Numbered from the stretch's first letter, positions 35,839 to 49,290 are shown. The stretch is DNA of 64,000 nucleotides from Ampelomyces quisqualis (GCA_018398575.1 JAGTXZ010000021.1:2108001-2172000); one strand, 5' to 3'. Program-made: numbers and translations. The notes: generated by a model from the letters alone, not told the origin.

Positions 35839-36025
35839 TGTAATAGGCTAGGCTTTGCCTAGCCCTTTGCCTTCTTAGGAAGAGCTTAGTCTAGCCTTAC
35901 TACCTCTTTATAGACTAGCACGCACAGAAGGTATATAAACCCCTTCTATAACTAGTAGAGAAACTTAAGAAATATAACTCTTTCTAGCACCTTATTGTTC
36001 TATCTTTGCGGGCTAGCCCCTAACA
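35839..36025 (+). repeat. 3' LTR of L1
   Basis: 187 bp, TGTAATAGG to CCCCTAACA, followed by the target duplication CGTTC. Includes the same TATA box as the 5' LTR. Confidence 0.93.
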
Positions 36026-38357
36026 CGTTCTTAGATATACTATAGAACTATCTCTATATACTTCTTACTGTCCTTTATACATTTACGCAGTAGAACGTTT
36101 TAGTTAGACGCTACAAGATACTATTTAACTTGCAGATTAATTCTTATCTCTATTTCTTTGTCTACTATTAGTGCACCTATGCTCTATAGAAGAGTATTAT
36201 CTATAAAGCAGATACAAAGCGTAAGAGAGTCTTTTAGATTGTACTATTTAGATTTGCAGAGGCTTATAGTAATAATTTTAGCCTTCTATGTAGCTAGTAC
36301 GCAGCCTTATCTACTTACTATAGATGCTGCTAACTATAGCTCTTCTAGTAGTAAAGGGTTTTTTATATATATATATAGAAATGTCTGTTAGTTAGTTATA
36401 GAGCACTGTTCTTAACTATTATCTTTAGCCTTATATTAACTAGTTTTATTCTTTAATTAGTTCTCTTATACTTTAGTCTAGTTCTTAAAGTGCGCATACC
36501 CTATAATTATTATAAGTATAGCTAATCTTGTTTTCTTTATACCTATTATGTTTCTAAATATACTACTATTATCTAAAGATAGCTCTTTTTTATAAAGTAT
36601 GTAAGCCTCTGTTACTTAGTATACTATAAATAGAACTATTAGTCTTTATAATAAATGTAGTATTACAGGCGTGTTATCCTTAAAGTCTTCTAGTAAAGAT
36701 CTAAAGAAGTTAGCTACTTTCTGCTATTTGTCCTCTTAGTAGTGTTCTATTACTACTCTAATTTAAGCTTATAGTTTATCTACTATCTTATCTTACGTGT
36801 TAGTTATATAGATTATAGTTGCAGGCTTTCTATAGTGCACTTACCTTGCGTTTAGTAGAGCTTAGAGCTGTAGCCTTTCTTCTAACGCAAGTTGTTTTAC
36901 TAACTAGAGCTCTTTATCCTTATCTTTATTACCTTTATTATACTCTTCTTATTCTTCTTTGCTACTAGAGTAAGTATCTTTCTTTAGTAACTTCTATTAT
37001 TTTTTTATAGCACCCTTGCGTTTCTGTCTAGGTGTAGTAATTAGTAGAGATATTGCGTTATTTTATGTTTACGCAGCATCTTTGTTTCTACTCTCCTTTA
37101 CTTTCTTTATAGTACTATTATTCTCCTTCTCTAGGTGCTTAATTTTAGTAGTTAGAGTCTTAATGCGTATGTCTAGGCTATTATCCTTTTTCTTCTTGCC
37201 TCTGCTCTATTTGTTAAAGCGTTTGCTACTATTTGCTTTAGGTCCTGTTAATAGTTTACAGGCTAGGTTTACTAGCGCTCTTATTATCTTTTGTTATTTA
37301 TAGTTATTATCTTTAGTGTTATTGTTAAGCTCTAAGTAGAGGCGCCTTTTCCTCTTGTCTTTAGTAGTACTTACTAAGTTTATAATGTTACTATTACTAC
37401 CTAAAGTAAAGTACACTATATTATATAGTTAGCTATTGTTATTTATATACTATTCTAGGTTATATTACTACTAGGCTTAACTTTGTCTTGTACTAGAGTC
37501 TAGTATTTAATTGTAACGCTCTTAAGGCTTCTTATCTTAACGTATAAGTTAATAGTTACAGCTAGATTATTATTGTTAGTAATTAAGTGCAGCGCTAACG
37601 CGTTAAATATCTTTAAAGTTCTAACTATATACTAGTCTATAAATTTTGGTTGTAATAGGTGTTTAATAAGTGTACTGTATTTAAGATGTTATAGCTTTAT
37701 CTTAAAGTTACTATCTTTAAGCTGCTGTTAACGTATAGCTATTATTAGCCTTAAAAGTAGGAAGGTCTAGGCAGTTTAATAATATACGCTGTCTATAATA
37801 TAGACATTAACGTTGTTAAGTAACAGTTTAGTTATTATTATAGTAAGGCCTATTAGCTAGGTTACTAAAGTAGTAGAAGAACTTAAGACTACTAATACTA
37901 ACTACGTGCGTTCTAGTTCTAAGTTTGCAAGCGTTAGCTATCTTTCTGTGTATTTAGCTTTAACTTTATTACTATAGTCTTAAATTTCTAAGATTATCTT
38001 CTTCTATACAGCGCTAGCTGTTGCCTTATAAAATTCTCTTAGTATACTACTATTAGTTAGTCTAGGGCATATAGTATACTTAAGCTATTTATCTATCATT
38101 AGGCTGCGTATTATCTTTAGGTAGTTAGCCTATAGGTGTACCTGTTTAATCTTGTTATATATGTTCTTGTGCTAGATAAAATCTATTATCTCTTTAACCT
38201 ATATGCGCTAGTCTGCTACATTAATATTATAGCCTATTCTTACAATTACTTACAATACGTTATTAGTAGTTATTGTCTTTGTATTACTTATGTACTATTT
38301 ATTTAATTAAAGTAGCTGCTACTTATACTTATTATTGCGTTCTTATAACGCGCGCAT
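36026..38357 (-). pseudogene. ORF1 of A2, 5' part
   Basis: Minus-strand gene starting at the ATG on 38357-38355, equivalent to 2648 onward in A1. It is read in one frame with TAG/TAA interruptions as far as the L1 insertion. Plus-strand open frames at 36158-36391 and 37016-37303 are shadows of this gene; the second is conserved in A1 at 3670-3966 only because the gene beneath it is. The Lys/Ser/Glu-rich middle part lies at about 36950-37300. Function unknown. Confidence 0.65.
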
Positions 38358-40159
38358 TATATAATATATTACGCATAATAGTTAAGAACAGTATAGGCAG
38401 GTGTAAGAATAGTAAAATAGCTATAGCTTAGTTAGTGTGTATAGGTGTGCTTATGTTATATACTTACTTATAATAGTATTATAATATATAGCATAGTGTA
38501 GTAAACGTAATATAAAAAATTACGTGTATTTGTATTACAGTACTATTATTATTGTATAGTTATAGTACGTTTGTTATAGCAACGCAGTATTATATAGTTA
38601 TAGTAGTAAGTTAAATTATAGGTGCAAGTAAAAGTAAGTAGAGTTTTATTTTAGTATTGTATAGCCTTTTACCTAGCGCTAACGCGTTATACTATGTCTT
38701 TAAAGTAAGTAAAGGTATATTCTAAGGAAGCGCCTCTTACTGCGTGTTATTCTTAGTGCAGCACTATACAGTACTATATAGCACTATATAGCACTAAGCA
38801 AAATTCTTACTTTTTAGGTTTTTATATTATAGTGTAGGCAACTTACCTCTTGTATATTATAGTTGTAGCACTCTCTTTAGTCTAGTAAGCAAACTTTGCT
38901 AAACCTACTAGTACTATTATAGTAGACAAGTTATACTAAAACCTTAGTCTTCTTATAGTAGTACTATACTCTACTATCTAGTGCACTACCTTATTCTAAT
39001 ATCTATAGCTTTGTATAGTATAATAATATTTGTTAAATAGTTATTACCTTATTCTAGGTAGCTAGCAATATATATATACCTTCTATAGTTCTAGGTTTAT
39101 AGTATTGCGTTTAATAGTTTATATCTGGTTTTTTAGTATAGCAGGTGTAACTACAGGACTCTAGCCTTAGTAAAAACACGTAATAAGGCTGCGTTAGAAG
39201 GTTTAAGTTGTATGCTAGCGTCTAGCAGTTTATATAGAATTATAGAGAAGTTTTTTATATATTTATAGTTCTATTAGCAAGAGAAACTATCTATTACCTT
39301 CTATTTCTTTGTATTATATTATTCTATTATAATTCTATATTATCTATTAGTATATCTAACGCCCTAGACTGTATGCTATTAGCGTAGACAGTAGTTAACA
39401 GATCTCTATAGTGCACGCAGCTTACAGCTAGCAAGAAAGTGTATAGTAGCCTGCTTCTGTTATGTATTTTAATATTAGTTTAAAACGTTTATATTTTTAA
39501 CTAAATAATTCTGCCCTACGTTCTATAGATTTGTTTATAAGAAGATAAGTTTCTTCTTTTTAACGCTAAGTTTGCTGTTAATATAGTAGTATTCTTTTAT
39601 TTAGGTGTTTTTTTTAAGCATTAGTAACTAATATTGCAAAGTATATAGTACGCAGTATCTTATAAAGAATACTATTATTATCTATTATCTTATATTCTTA
39701 TATAATAGCCTTGTCTTTTATTAACATATCTTGCAGTGTAGTGTCTCTACTTAGTGCTAGTATACTAGAGTACTTAACTTTTTACGCTACTATTCTGCTT
39801 AGATATTACTATACATGTATAATTTCTTAATAACCCTACTCTTTTAGTTATATAGATTATGTGCTACTACTTTAGATTATTAATCTAGTCTTTAGCTTAA
39901 CATAGTTAGTACTAGGTAATTATTCTTTAATTTTAGTGTTTACTAGGCTAATATTGTCTAGTTATTTTAGTTAATGCGCTAGCTAAAATACTAGAGATTA
40001 CAGGCCCTGTAAGATAATTTATGCAATAGCTATTCTTGTTCTAGTTAAGTATAGTATTATTACGCTTTTCTAACTGTAACTACACTATAATTTTACTCTT
40101 AGTTTTTACGCTTATAGATAGCCTAGTGTTGTCTTATTTTAGGTATATAGCATTCTTGT
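38358..40159 (-). other. Spacer and decayed frames between ORF1 and the DDE_1 gene of A2
   Basis: Counterpart of 831-2647 in A1. It includes the 10-bp tandem repeat at about 38762-38800 and broken minus-strand frames (about 39400-40100) that I do not recognise. Confidence 0.4.
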
Positions 40160-41800
40160 ATTTGTATTAGCGTAGTCTTACTACCTAGTTATATATATCT
40201 TTTTAGCGTCTGTCTTACAGCTCTATAGCTATCTATTTTATAGTTACCTGTTATAGTGCTTCTAGCTTGTTAATATATTGCCTATTATTTGTAGTAAACT
40301 CTTACTAACCTACGTATGCCTGCAATTAATCTATTATGTCTGTTACTTTGCAGTGTAATAGTCTAAAGAGTAATAGTACCTTATAGTTCTCTTCTATCTT
40401 GTTTAAGCTGTATATTACAATAATATAGTCTAAGAGATAGGCTAGATCTTTGTAGTTAGGATTACGCTCTTTAAGTAACTTAATAAAGCTTCTAACGTCT
40501 ATACTATTAATAACGCGCATGTCTTTAAGCTAGTTAACTAAATTGTTAAGCTTATAGTAAGTTTTCTAGAAGTTGTCTATATATAGCTGTAGGCTGTAGT
40601 ATATATTTAGATATATTAAGATCTACTAACTACTATATATAGGCTTAGCTCTTATCTTATTATACTACGCGTAATATTCTTAGCAAATAGCATAGATAAT
40701 ATCTATTGTCTTAGTAGGATGTTTACCTATTATACTTTTCTCTACTACAAAGTGTAAGAAATAGGTGTAAACTTTAGCCTTGTATGCGCAGGTAATGCCT
40801 TAGTCTATTAGTTAGTATAGTGTTATACTACCTGTAGGCAGAAATATAACTCTATTGTATTAGTAAGTATTGTAACCTCTATTACTATAATAAGCCTGCA
40901 GTACATTAACACTGTATATACTAAATATTCTGCAGCAATTAGTAGCTTATCTAAAGCTTTGCTACTATATATTTGTAAGGCAGAAACCTATTAATTAGTA
41001 ATAATACTTATCTGTTTATATAGTTATTAAACTACTTCAGCTATTTTAGCATAATGTTAGTGTCTATTTAGGTAGAATTATTATTCTAATAGACACAACT
41101 AAGACTATAGATATTTAGGTTCTTCTTACTATCTATATAAGTTGTATAGTTTAAGAATCCTATAAACTATAGAGGTACTTAGTCTAAGCTATCTGCGTTT
41201 ATACACAGTACACTAGTTGTATACTTTCTATCTAGTCTAGGTCTAGCTCTTAAATTGTCTACTAACGTATATTAGGGCAAGTGTTTCTAGTATATACTAG
41301 CCTTGTCTATGTTGTATAAATCCTTAGGCGCGTATCTACTTACTATATCGCAAATCTCTTCTATTATAAGCTTAGTATTCTTAACTATTATACTACTATA
41401 GTTACCTACTATTTTTGCAAACTATTTATGTAACTGTATACTATATTATTATTTATATATAGTAAGCTATCTGTTATTAAACTCTAGTATTTTGCAGCTA
41501 TTGTATTTAAGCAGCTGTTACTAAAGTTAACGTGTAGTTTTACAAATTATATTATTAGTAATATTAACGCAGGCTGCCTGCAACTCTATATACTAGTTAT
41601 TTAGAGCTGCCTTAAGAGTTTTTTATTGCAGACGCCTATTGTGCGCGTAATTATAGCTAGTGTATTTAGTTTTGTTGCTGTCTAGGTGTTCTTGCGTTAT
41701 TAGAAGAATATTAGTTACATTATTTAGTTACATATAGTAGCAAAAGGCTCTAGTAGCCTATATAGTAAGTTGTTATAGTGTTAAATACAGAAATAATACC
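40160..41800 (-). pseudogene. pogo/Tigger-type transposase (CENP-B HTH + DDE_1) inside A2, RIP-degraded
   Basis: Minus-strand frame read with TAG/TAA as Q/W. A helix-turn-helix of CENP-B type is at about 41570-41420 (KILEFNNRQLTIYKQQYSI, matching F.CSNGWL.RFK.RHGI). The DDE_1 core starts at about 41320 with LYNIDKASIYQKHLP (family L YN.DETGL.WK.LP; the catalytic Glu is now Lys by G to A). It continues with TTSVLCINAD, LPLQFIG and VLLLINQ (second Asp now Asn). FLPVGSTTLYQLIDQG follows in A1 coordinates 155-220. The surviving open piece MRVINSIDVRSFIKLLKERN (40520-40326) is the real frame of its C-terminal part. Normal length for the family (about 500-550 aa). Adjacent to ORF1 in the same orientation. 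Confidence 0.75.
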
Positions 41801-42128
41801 TTATGTTTGCAAACCTTAACATATTCTGTAATAGTCTAGGCATAACTATATTGCTAGTTAGATATTAGACTTTAACCTATCTATAAACTAGATAATATAG
41901 GCTTAAAGTTATAGTAGTAGAATAATAGTAGAAACTAGATATATTTACAAAGAGTAATCTACTATCTAATATAGTAAAGACAATACACTTGCGCATACTA
42001 ATACTCTAGTAGCTACTTATAGCATTTAATATAAAACAAAATCTAAGCTTAGCCTTAAACCTATACTAGTATAATTATAGCACTAATTAGTTACTTTAAG
42101 TGCCTATTGCAATAGATAGCTTATAATT
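41801..42128. other. A2 spacer upstream of the DDE_1 gene
   Basis: Broken frames only. It probably contains the 5' flank of the minus-strand DDE_1 gene. Nothing specific seen. Confidence 0.3.
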
Positions 42129-42512
42129 AACGCTAATAGTACTCTCTAGTAGATAATAGTTATAGATAGTGCAACGTAACTGTAGCTGCTAGCTATTTAA
42201 GAAGCCTGCTATAGTAGTAGGTTATATACAGCACTAGTAGTATTCTTTAGTGTATAACAGTTACTAATAGTATAGCGTAACTATAGCTGCTAGCTGTTTA
42301 AAGAGCTTACTGTAGTAGTAGGTTGCGTACAGCACTAGTAGTATTCTCTAGTAGATAATAGTTACTAATAGTGCAACGTAACTGTAGCTACTAGTTATTA
42401 AAAGAGCCTGCTGTAGTAGTAGATCGCGTGCAGTACTAGTAGTATTTTCTAGTAGATAATAGTTGCTAATAGTGTAACGCAACTATAGCTGCTAGTTGTT
42501 AAAAGAGCCTAA
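42129..42512. repeat. Minisatellite 1 of A2: 101-bp unit, about 3.8 copies
   Basis: The marker GCACTAGTAGTATT recurs at 42231, 42332 and 42433 (with one RIP change), a period of 101 bp. Each unit contains GATAATAGTT..TAGTGCAACGTAACT and ends near AAGAGCCTGCT. Units differ mainly by C/T and G/A. Confidence 0.85.
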
Positions 42513-43116
42513 TTGTAGATATTAATATATTTAAGGTATTTGCTACCTTATATACTATATACAAGATTTATAAAGTATTACGCGTTACTTCTTATGTATA
42601 TTCTTCTCTGCTAAGCGCCTCTAAGAAAAATAAATGGAAGCCTATTATTGTAATTTATACAGGTATTCTTTAAAGTCTTAGCTGTGCCTACTAGCGTAAT
42701 AGGTATCCTTTTTGTTAATAGCTAGCAGTATCTTAGTGTAGATAAGTTTAATACGCGTAACTTCTTTATATTAGTAGAAGTTCTTAAAGCTATAATAAAG
42801 CTTAGTAATAATAGAAGACTTTATGTTATATAAGTTATAGTTAGAATATCTTAATATCTAGACGTTAGATTGCTACTTATAGAGTCTAATAGAAATGTAT
42901 TATATATAGTATAAGAGAGGTTATAGATACTTAGGTAGGCTTTGCTATTAAAGAGCTTAATAAGGGTGCTAGAATAGAGAAGTCCTAACAAATAACTGTA
43001 ACTTAATATTATTCTTAATTTTTGCCTGTAACAATATATAGACAAAAGCATATAAATTGTAGTTGTATCTCTAATATCTTCTAGTTACCTAATAGTATAA
43101 GAATTGCGTTCTTAAG
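42513..43116. other. A2 segment between minisatellites 1 and 2
   Basis: Both strands show only short frames. A 66-codon minus-strand frame (43051-42851) exists, but the plus strand also reads without non-RIP stops, so neither is trusted. No recognised feature. Confidence 0.3.
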
Positions 43117-43506
43117 TTAGGCTAAGTTATTAATATGCGCATTAGAATGCTATTATAGCTATTGTTATAGAGATCCTTATTATTAAACACGTTATAAGGT
43201 ATCTTAGTTAAGTAATAGTGTTGCAGAATATAACAAAGTTATTACAACAATAGCACTCTTATATTAGGCTAAGTTGTTAATATACACACTAGGATGCTAT
43301 TATAGCTGTTGTTATAGAGATTCTTGTTATTAAACACGTTATAAGGTATCTTAGTTAAGTAATAGTATTATAAGATATAACAAAGTTATTGCAATAATAG
43401 CGCTCTTATGTTAGGCTAAGTTGTTAATATGCGCACTAGGATACTATTATAGCTGTTATTATAGAGATCTTTGTTGTTAAACACGTTATAAGGTATCTTA
43501 GTTAAG
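43117..43506. repeat. Minisatellite 2 of A2: 147-bp unit, about 2.6 copies
   Basis: TTAGGCTAAGTT begins at 43117, 43264 and 43411, an exact 147-bp period. Units include AAACACGTTATAAGGTATC and TAACAAAGTTATT. The last unit is partial. Confidence 0.85.
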
Positions 43507-43840
43507 CTATAATATCTAAACAGCTACTAAAGAGTCTATTTAGGACTTAAATTTGCTTCTATACTAGTAGGCTAAGAAGTAGTATAGGTGTAGTGCTAGA
43601 AACATAGTAAAGCTTAGTTCTAGATTTTTAAACTATATAAACATATAGACGTAATAGGTATAGTTTTAGTTTTGTAAGAATAAAAATATAATAAAGAATT
43701 AAGTCTCTTAGACTTAAAAAGAATCCATATACAAAGATAGTAATATTAAATTAGAAATATAAGTTACGTGTTAAGAAGCAGCTGTATATATAACCTACAC
43801 GTAGTTTGTTTTACACATTATAGACGTAGCTCTTAATCTT
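43507..43840. other. A2 segment between minisatellites 2 and 3
   Basis: AT-rich, no coding signal or repeat recognised. Confidence 0.3.
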
Positions 43841-44226
43841 ATAATAGATAAAAATAATATAATATTCTATATATGTTTTAACAAAAGACTGTTACTTTAA
43901 CTCTAAGACTAGAGATATATAGGTAAATTTATCTCTAGTTTTAAGGTTAGGAAAATGTAAAGAAGCGCAAGTATATAATAGATAAAAATAATATAAGGTT
44001 CTATATATATTTTAACAAAAGACTATTACTTTAACTCTAAGACTAGAGATATATAGGTAAATTTATTTTTAGTTTTAAAGTTAGGAAAATGTAAGGAGGC
44101 GCAAGTGTATAATAGATAAAAATAATATAAGGTTTTATATATATTTTAACAAAAGACTATTACCTTAACTCTAAGACTAGAGACATATAGGTAAATTTAT
44201 CTCTAGTTTTAATATTAGGAAAACAT
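43841..44226. repeat. Minisatellite 3 of A2: 134-bp unit, about 2.9 copies
   Basis: ATAATAGATAAAAATAATAT begins at 43841, 43975 and 44109, an exact 134-bp period. Each unit also carries ACAAAAGACT and the short inverted pair CTAAGACTAGAGATATATAG / ATCTCTAGTTTT, so each could form a small hairpin. Confidence 0.85.
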
Positions 44227-45049
44227 ATATATAGTAAGAGGCAGAGAGTAGCTAGCTAGTAAGGCTATTATATACTCTATTAGCGCTAATAGTTTAAGAG
44301 TAAGCAGTATATAGATGCGTTTAATGTATAGTAGTTTATTAGTAGTATGTGTTACTATTTAGCTTCTATTGTATTTGTATATTATAGTAAGTTAGAATAG
44401 TAGTTTTTAGTAGACAACTGTTCTATACTGTGCTAGAGAAAGAATATAAATTAAATCTGTAGGTATTTTAAAACTAGATAAGATTAAATATACTAGCTAC
44501 TAAGAATATTAGTTAACACTATATATAAATTATACTTATTATTTTCTACTATTAAGTAATTACCTACGCCTATTACTAGTCTGACCTATAGTATATATAG
44601 TACACTATTCTACTAGCTTCTATTTGTACTTAGCCTAGCTACCTTAGTATAGGTTGTATACTAGGCTGCTAGAGCTACTAGTCTATTTTTTTTATACTTT
44701 TAAACCTTATACATGTTTACTTACAGTTATACTTACCTTTTTGTGCGTTTAGGTTCTACTATATATATTCTAAACGCGCAGTAACTTACTTATTCTAGAG
44801 TGTTAATATTTTCTAGCATAAGAATTATTATTAATAAGTAAGTACTAGTGAAATTACGTAACAGTTGTTAGTATAATAAAAAATATAGAAGAAAAGAAAA
44901 ATATTAGTTATTGCGCGTACAACTATTAGCATAGATCTATACACAGGTTAGGTAACTGTTAGCTATAGTAGACTTTAGGAGACTATAGTAGATAACAGAC
45001 GATACAGTATAGAATAGATACTGCTAGTAACTACTCTAACACTACGTAA
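44227..45049. other. A2 segment upstream of the Plavaka transposase
   Basis: AT-rich and without clear frames. By position it separates the minus-strand gene set from the plus-strand gene set, so promoters for the plus-strand genes probably lie here. No specific site can be named. Confidence 0.3.
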
Positions 45050-48000
45050 CTAATGTTAATACTATTTTCATATACTTGGTTTCCTTATACCTAAACTATA
45101 GAGTTATGTATAAGTAAATTAGTAATAGATTATATATACATACTATATAGCTTTTACACTAAGACGTGCGCAAGACTTATTAAAAACAGTGCCTAATACT
45201 AGACGCGTTGCTATCTACTAATTAATAATACACTTATTATAACTTCTAACACTACAATATAATAGCACAACTCTAATAGCTGTAACATAATAGATACTAC
45301 TATAGATAACGTAGTACCTGTTTTATATAGCAATACTTTATATAAACGCAACTACACTCTAGCTAAACATAAAGTAAGAGAGTAGATAGGCCTAATATTA
45401 ACGTCTATATAAAGATAAAACAAGCTATTTAAGACAGTAAGTAGATAGTACGCTAGTAAACTAGTTAGTTTAGGATTAGTAGACGTAAAGTAGTAGGCTA
45501 CACGCAGCTCAATAGTGCACGCGTGCTAACACTAATAAGAATAACATAGTAGGGCCCTTTAGTTTACTTTTTGCACTAGCGTTTGCATTATAGCTGCAAA
45601 GGATAAAATGTATATTAAGTAATATTAACAGCCTCTTTACTAATATATAGCTACACAAGCTACAATTATAGCTATAGTTCTAATTAGACTACTAATAGCA
45701 ATAGGCTATGTTAAATATTTAATCTAAGCTATAAGATAACGTATAGATATATAAGAACGTTGCAATTACATCTAGGTTATTAAACCTCTAACCTAACTAA
45801 CATATATTTATATACTAGGATATTATATTACAGATTACCTTTATACTTAGTTATTACCTATTTACTAACAAGATAGTTTACGCACCTAGCTGTTTATTTA
45901 CAGGTCTACCTAATAATCCTATAAGAGTGTATTACAAACTATACTTAGAAGATTAGTAGTAGTTAATATAATAGCGCTTACTAGATAGTGCAACTCTTGT
46001 GCTAGTTATACTAGTAGTAGACAAAACATAGTTATCTATAATATCTAGTAATATAGCAGTATAGCTAATATATATTACTATTAGAAATCTTAACTATAAG
46101 GCACAATAACGCAGAACAACACCTAGAACACTACTAGCTAGATTTATCCTAACAGCTAAGCTCCTAGACTCTATTCTAAAGAGTAAAGTATATTATTACT
46201 GCATAGGCAAACTGTTGTTACGTAAGTACTAACTATAGCGTTAATAATAAAGGGTTACTATAGAAGATAGAAGCTAACTAGTAACTGCAGCACTTAAAAA
46301 GGCTACCAAATATAGTATATAACTAGAGTGTACTAACTAACAGATGTAATAGTATTACCTAACTATTTATACAATTCTAGCCAACTATAAAGAGTAAGTG
46401 CTACTAACAGGTATAAAGAAAAATAGATACTATACTTAATATACAGTACTACTAGACAAACAAGAAAACTTATACAACAAATATCTATAGCAAACAGAAG
46501 AGTATACACGCTTGCAATAGAGTTGTTATCTTAATAAAAGATATAAGGATTACGTTTATCTAGTAGAGTACTTTAGCTAGAATTACTACAACTTTAATAT
46601 ACATAAGTTATTAGCTATAGATATATTACATCTACTACTTAAGAAGTTAGTTATAAAGATATTAGAGTTTATAGAAGACATACTAATAGATATATACTCT
46701 AGATAAAAGAAGGGCTAGAATAGTGCTGCAGTTCTAGTAGCAGAAGACAATAGCTATGCCTAGTTAAATAAAAGGTTCTGCTAAGTTAAGTATAACACTA
46801 GACTAAAACAGTTTAATAATAAGAGAGCTTTTACAGAAGTGTTACAGTAGACTAGTGCAAAACAAAAAGTAGTAATTTACTAATTTATAGCAGTAGTGTC
46901 TCTTTTACTAGTAACTAAGGCACTATGCGCGTTGCATTTTATCTAGGCTGCCTACAATCTACTAGTACTATTATAATATAAGAGTTATAACAAAAACACG
47001 TTAGAGTATATATTGTTAGCTATTAAACAAATAGATATTCTAAAAGAAGAGTTGTAACCTTTAGACAGACGCAAGAAAAGGAAAAGGATTTTAACTACTC
47101 TGAATAGCACGCGCTAACCTATATTATTAATAATATCTATATGTATAGGGCCCTTAATAGTATATACACTAGAACAAACAGCAAGGCCTACTATATTATA
47201 ATAGTAAAACAATTCTACCTAATAACAAATAAGAGAGATTTTCTTATATAGATCTACCTCTATAACTCTAAACAGCTTGCGCTTATAGCGTTTAAACACA
47301 AGATAATTATAGACTAAAGTTAATAGTGCACTACTGCTAACTAGCGCAAGCACACCTTTACTACAAGCGTATTAATAGTACTACTATTTAGATAACTTAA
47401 ATAGCTTATAGTAGGTATATTACTAAATTCTATTATACTACTTCTTAGTAAGGTTACTATATATATTACGTTACTAGACTTTATATATACTGCTACAGTA
47501 TTTGTCTAATACTACTGTTAGAAGGTAACTAGCTGCCTTGTTACTCTATATAATAAAAACAGACAGAACTCTAACCTTTACTAGGTAAACAAGATAAATA
47601 TAAAAATACACTCTTCTATAAGATGCTTAAGGCTATTAGGCAAACGCTATAACAACTCTAATATTACAAAGAAGATATAGTATAACACGCGCCTAACTAG
47701 TATAGGACTAGAAAATAGCGTAAATATTACGTATAGGTGTAAGAGTTTAAATATAAGAACTATACGCAACTATCTTAGACTATTGCAAATAGTAGAGCTG
47801 CAGCTTAGGTATACCTAGTACTTACATTTATTAATAACAAATATTAAAACAAGAACAGAAAGAAATATAAGTATATAGGTACCTTTTGTAAGGTTATAGT
47901 GTTTAATAATAATAGTTAAATTAATTATATAATAGAGATGCTAAGCGTACGCTACTATATATATAGTATAAAGACTAAGTAACATATACTATAAGTATTT

Positions 48001-48150
48001 AAGGTATATAACATAATAACTATTGTTTACCCTATACACCTAGTACTAAAAGATCTACTTACACTTAATAATAAGGTTCTTGTTTTATACTATATAAACA
48101 ATTACATTAATTAAGACAAATATAATAGACTGTATTCTTTTACGTTTAAT
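45050..48150 (+). pseudogene. Plavaka-type (CACTA superfamily) transposase, RIP-degraded
   Basis: Plus-strand frame 3, with TAG/TAA as Q/W, gives the hallmark string of the Plavaka family. RLLDSATLVLVILVVDKTQL at about 45973-46031 matches LPDGATLVPVILASDKTQLS. It continues IYITIRNLNYKA (family VYLTIGNL), ARFILTAKL, then YTILANYKEQVLLTGIK near 46370. NFNIHKLLAIDILHLLLK near 46590-46640 fits the family's NIHK..VDILHQLLKG block. FIAVVSLLLVTKALCALHFI and LEYILLAI follow near 46880-47020. The C-terminal part to about 48150 is less certain. Conserved Asp in DKTQL and in the VDILH region are still present, but many stops kill the gene. Likely the original mobilising enzyme of element A. Confidence 0.85.
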
Positions 48151-49290
48151 TAAGACTAGACACGTTTAGTGCAGAATTATAAACAGAAGTAAATATAGCA
48201 AGACAGCTAGTATATAGTATTAGACATAGTAAATAGAATTATATATCTAATAATAGCCCTACTATTACTTTAATATACCTAATAGAACATAAACCTGCTA
48301 ACATAACAAGCGCTATAACACAAGACTATAGCGTAAGGCTGCTAACGCAACCTCTTTACTATATACTATATACTACTATAAACGCGTAATACTAGCAACC
48401 CTTATCTATATATACAAGTATTACAGAGATATTGCAATAGTTACCTAGAATTGCTAGTTAGTGCAGACAAGAGGATAGCACTACTATAGTAACACTAGAC
48501 ATAATTGTTAAAAGACAGCATATGCAATATAATGTAACTAATAGTAGAAGAATATAACTTAATATACTTTAACGTAGAATAAGAGATAAGGAGGTAAAAG
48601 ACACTAGGCTGTTTCTTACAAACAACTATAGTAAAAGAACACTTATAGTAAATTACAAGAGTAATTATATTACAATAGAACAGACTACTATAGAACGTAG
48701 CTAATAGTTACTTTATTTAGACAATTACACACTTTGCTATCTAATGTAACTATAACGCAGCCTAACAGATACGCTTGTAACAAAACAAAACTAAACTAAA
48801 TAACAATTAGAAGCAAGCTTTGCTAGATAGAAACCTGCGTAGAAAGATAATAGAAATGGTTAACAAAGAGTTAAGTATAACACAAATTGCTTCTAATATA
48901 ACAACTATATTAGTATTAAACGCAACTAATAACAAGTACACTCTTATTAGAATAAACTAGCTATTATATGTACACTACAACCTGCTAGTAATAGATAAGT
49001 ACATTAATAACCTTAATTACAATTTGTTTGTACAGATATTAGAGTATAAATTAGGCTTTAAAAGTAAATGCAATAGTATATATTACTACACAAAGAAAGA
49101 AGATAGAAAGGCGCAAATACAGATATCTATAAAGGCACGCTATTACAGCGTATTACAAGAGACAGTTGCATTAAAGATACACTAGGTGTTATTTATAATT
49201 AAACTCTAAATATAACTAGTATAGTAGTATACTAGATCTATACCAACAATTTACTAGGTAAATAGTTTTTTATATGCAGGGCTACTAAAT
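48151..49290 (+). pseudogene. Decayed coding sequence downstream of the Plavaka gene
   Basis: Plus-strand frames with only TAG/TAA stops continue to about 49250 (e.g. NKELSITQIASNITTILVLNA near 48860 and YTKKEDRKAQIQISIKARYY near 49090). It may be an extension of the transposase or a separate gene. The pattern of short helices with basic residues is not diagnostic. Not recognised. Confidence 0.4.

Larger units (their letters stand above)
29473..36025 (+). mobile_element. L1: complete Ty3/Gypsy chromovirus inserted in ORF1 of A2
   Basis: 187-bp LTRs at both ends begin TGTAATAGG and end TAACA. The 5-bp target duplication CGTTC lies at 29468-29472 and 36026-36030. Between the LTRs, on the plus strand, are gag with a zinc knuckle, protease, reverse transcriptase, RNase H, integrase and a chromodomain, then about 1.3 kb before the 3' LTR. 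Total 6,553 bp, a normal size. The two LTRs differ at nine positions, all C/T or G/A, so even their divergence is RIP-like rather than clock-like. It is the youngest insertion within A2. Confidence 0.93.

Noticed and set aside
36158..36391. 77-codon plus-strand open frame
   Set aside because: Shadow on the opposite strand of ORF1 in A2.
42851..43051. 66-codon minus-strand open frame in A2
   Set aside because: The plus strand is equally readable with RIP-type stops, there is no second copy to compare and no motif, so coding on either strand is unsupported.
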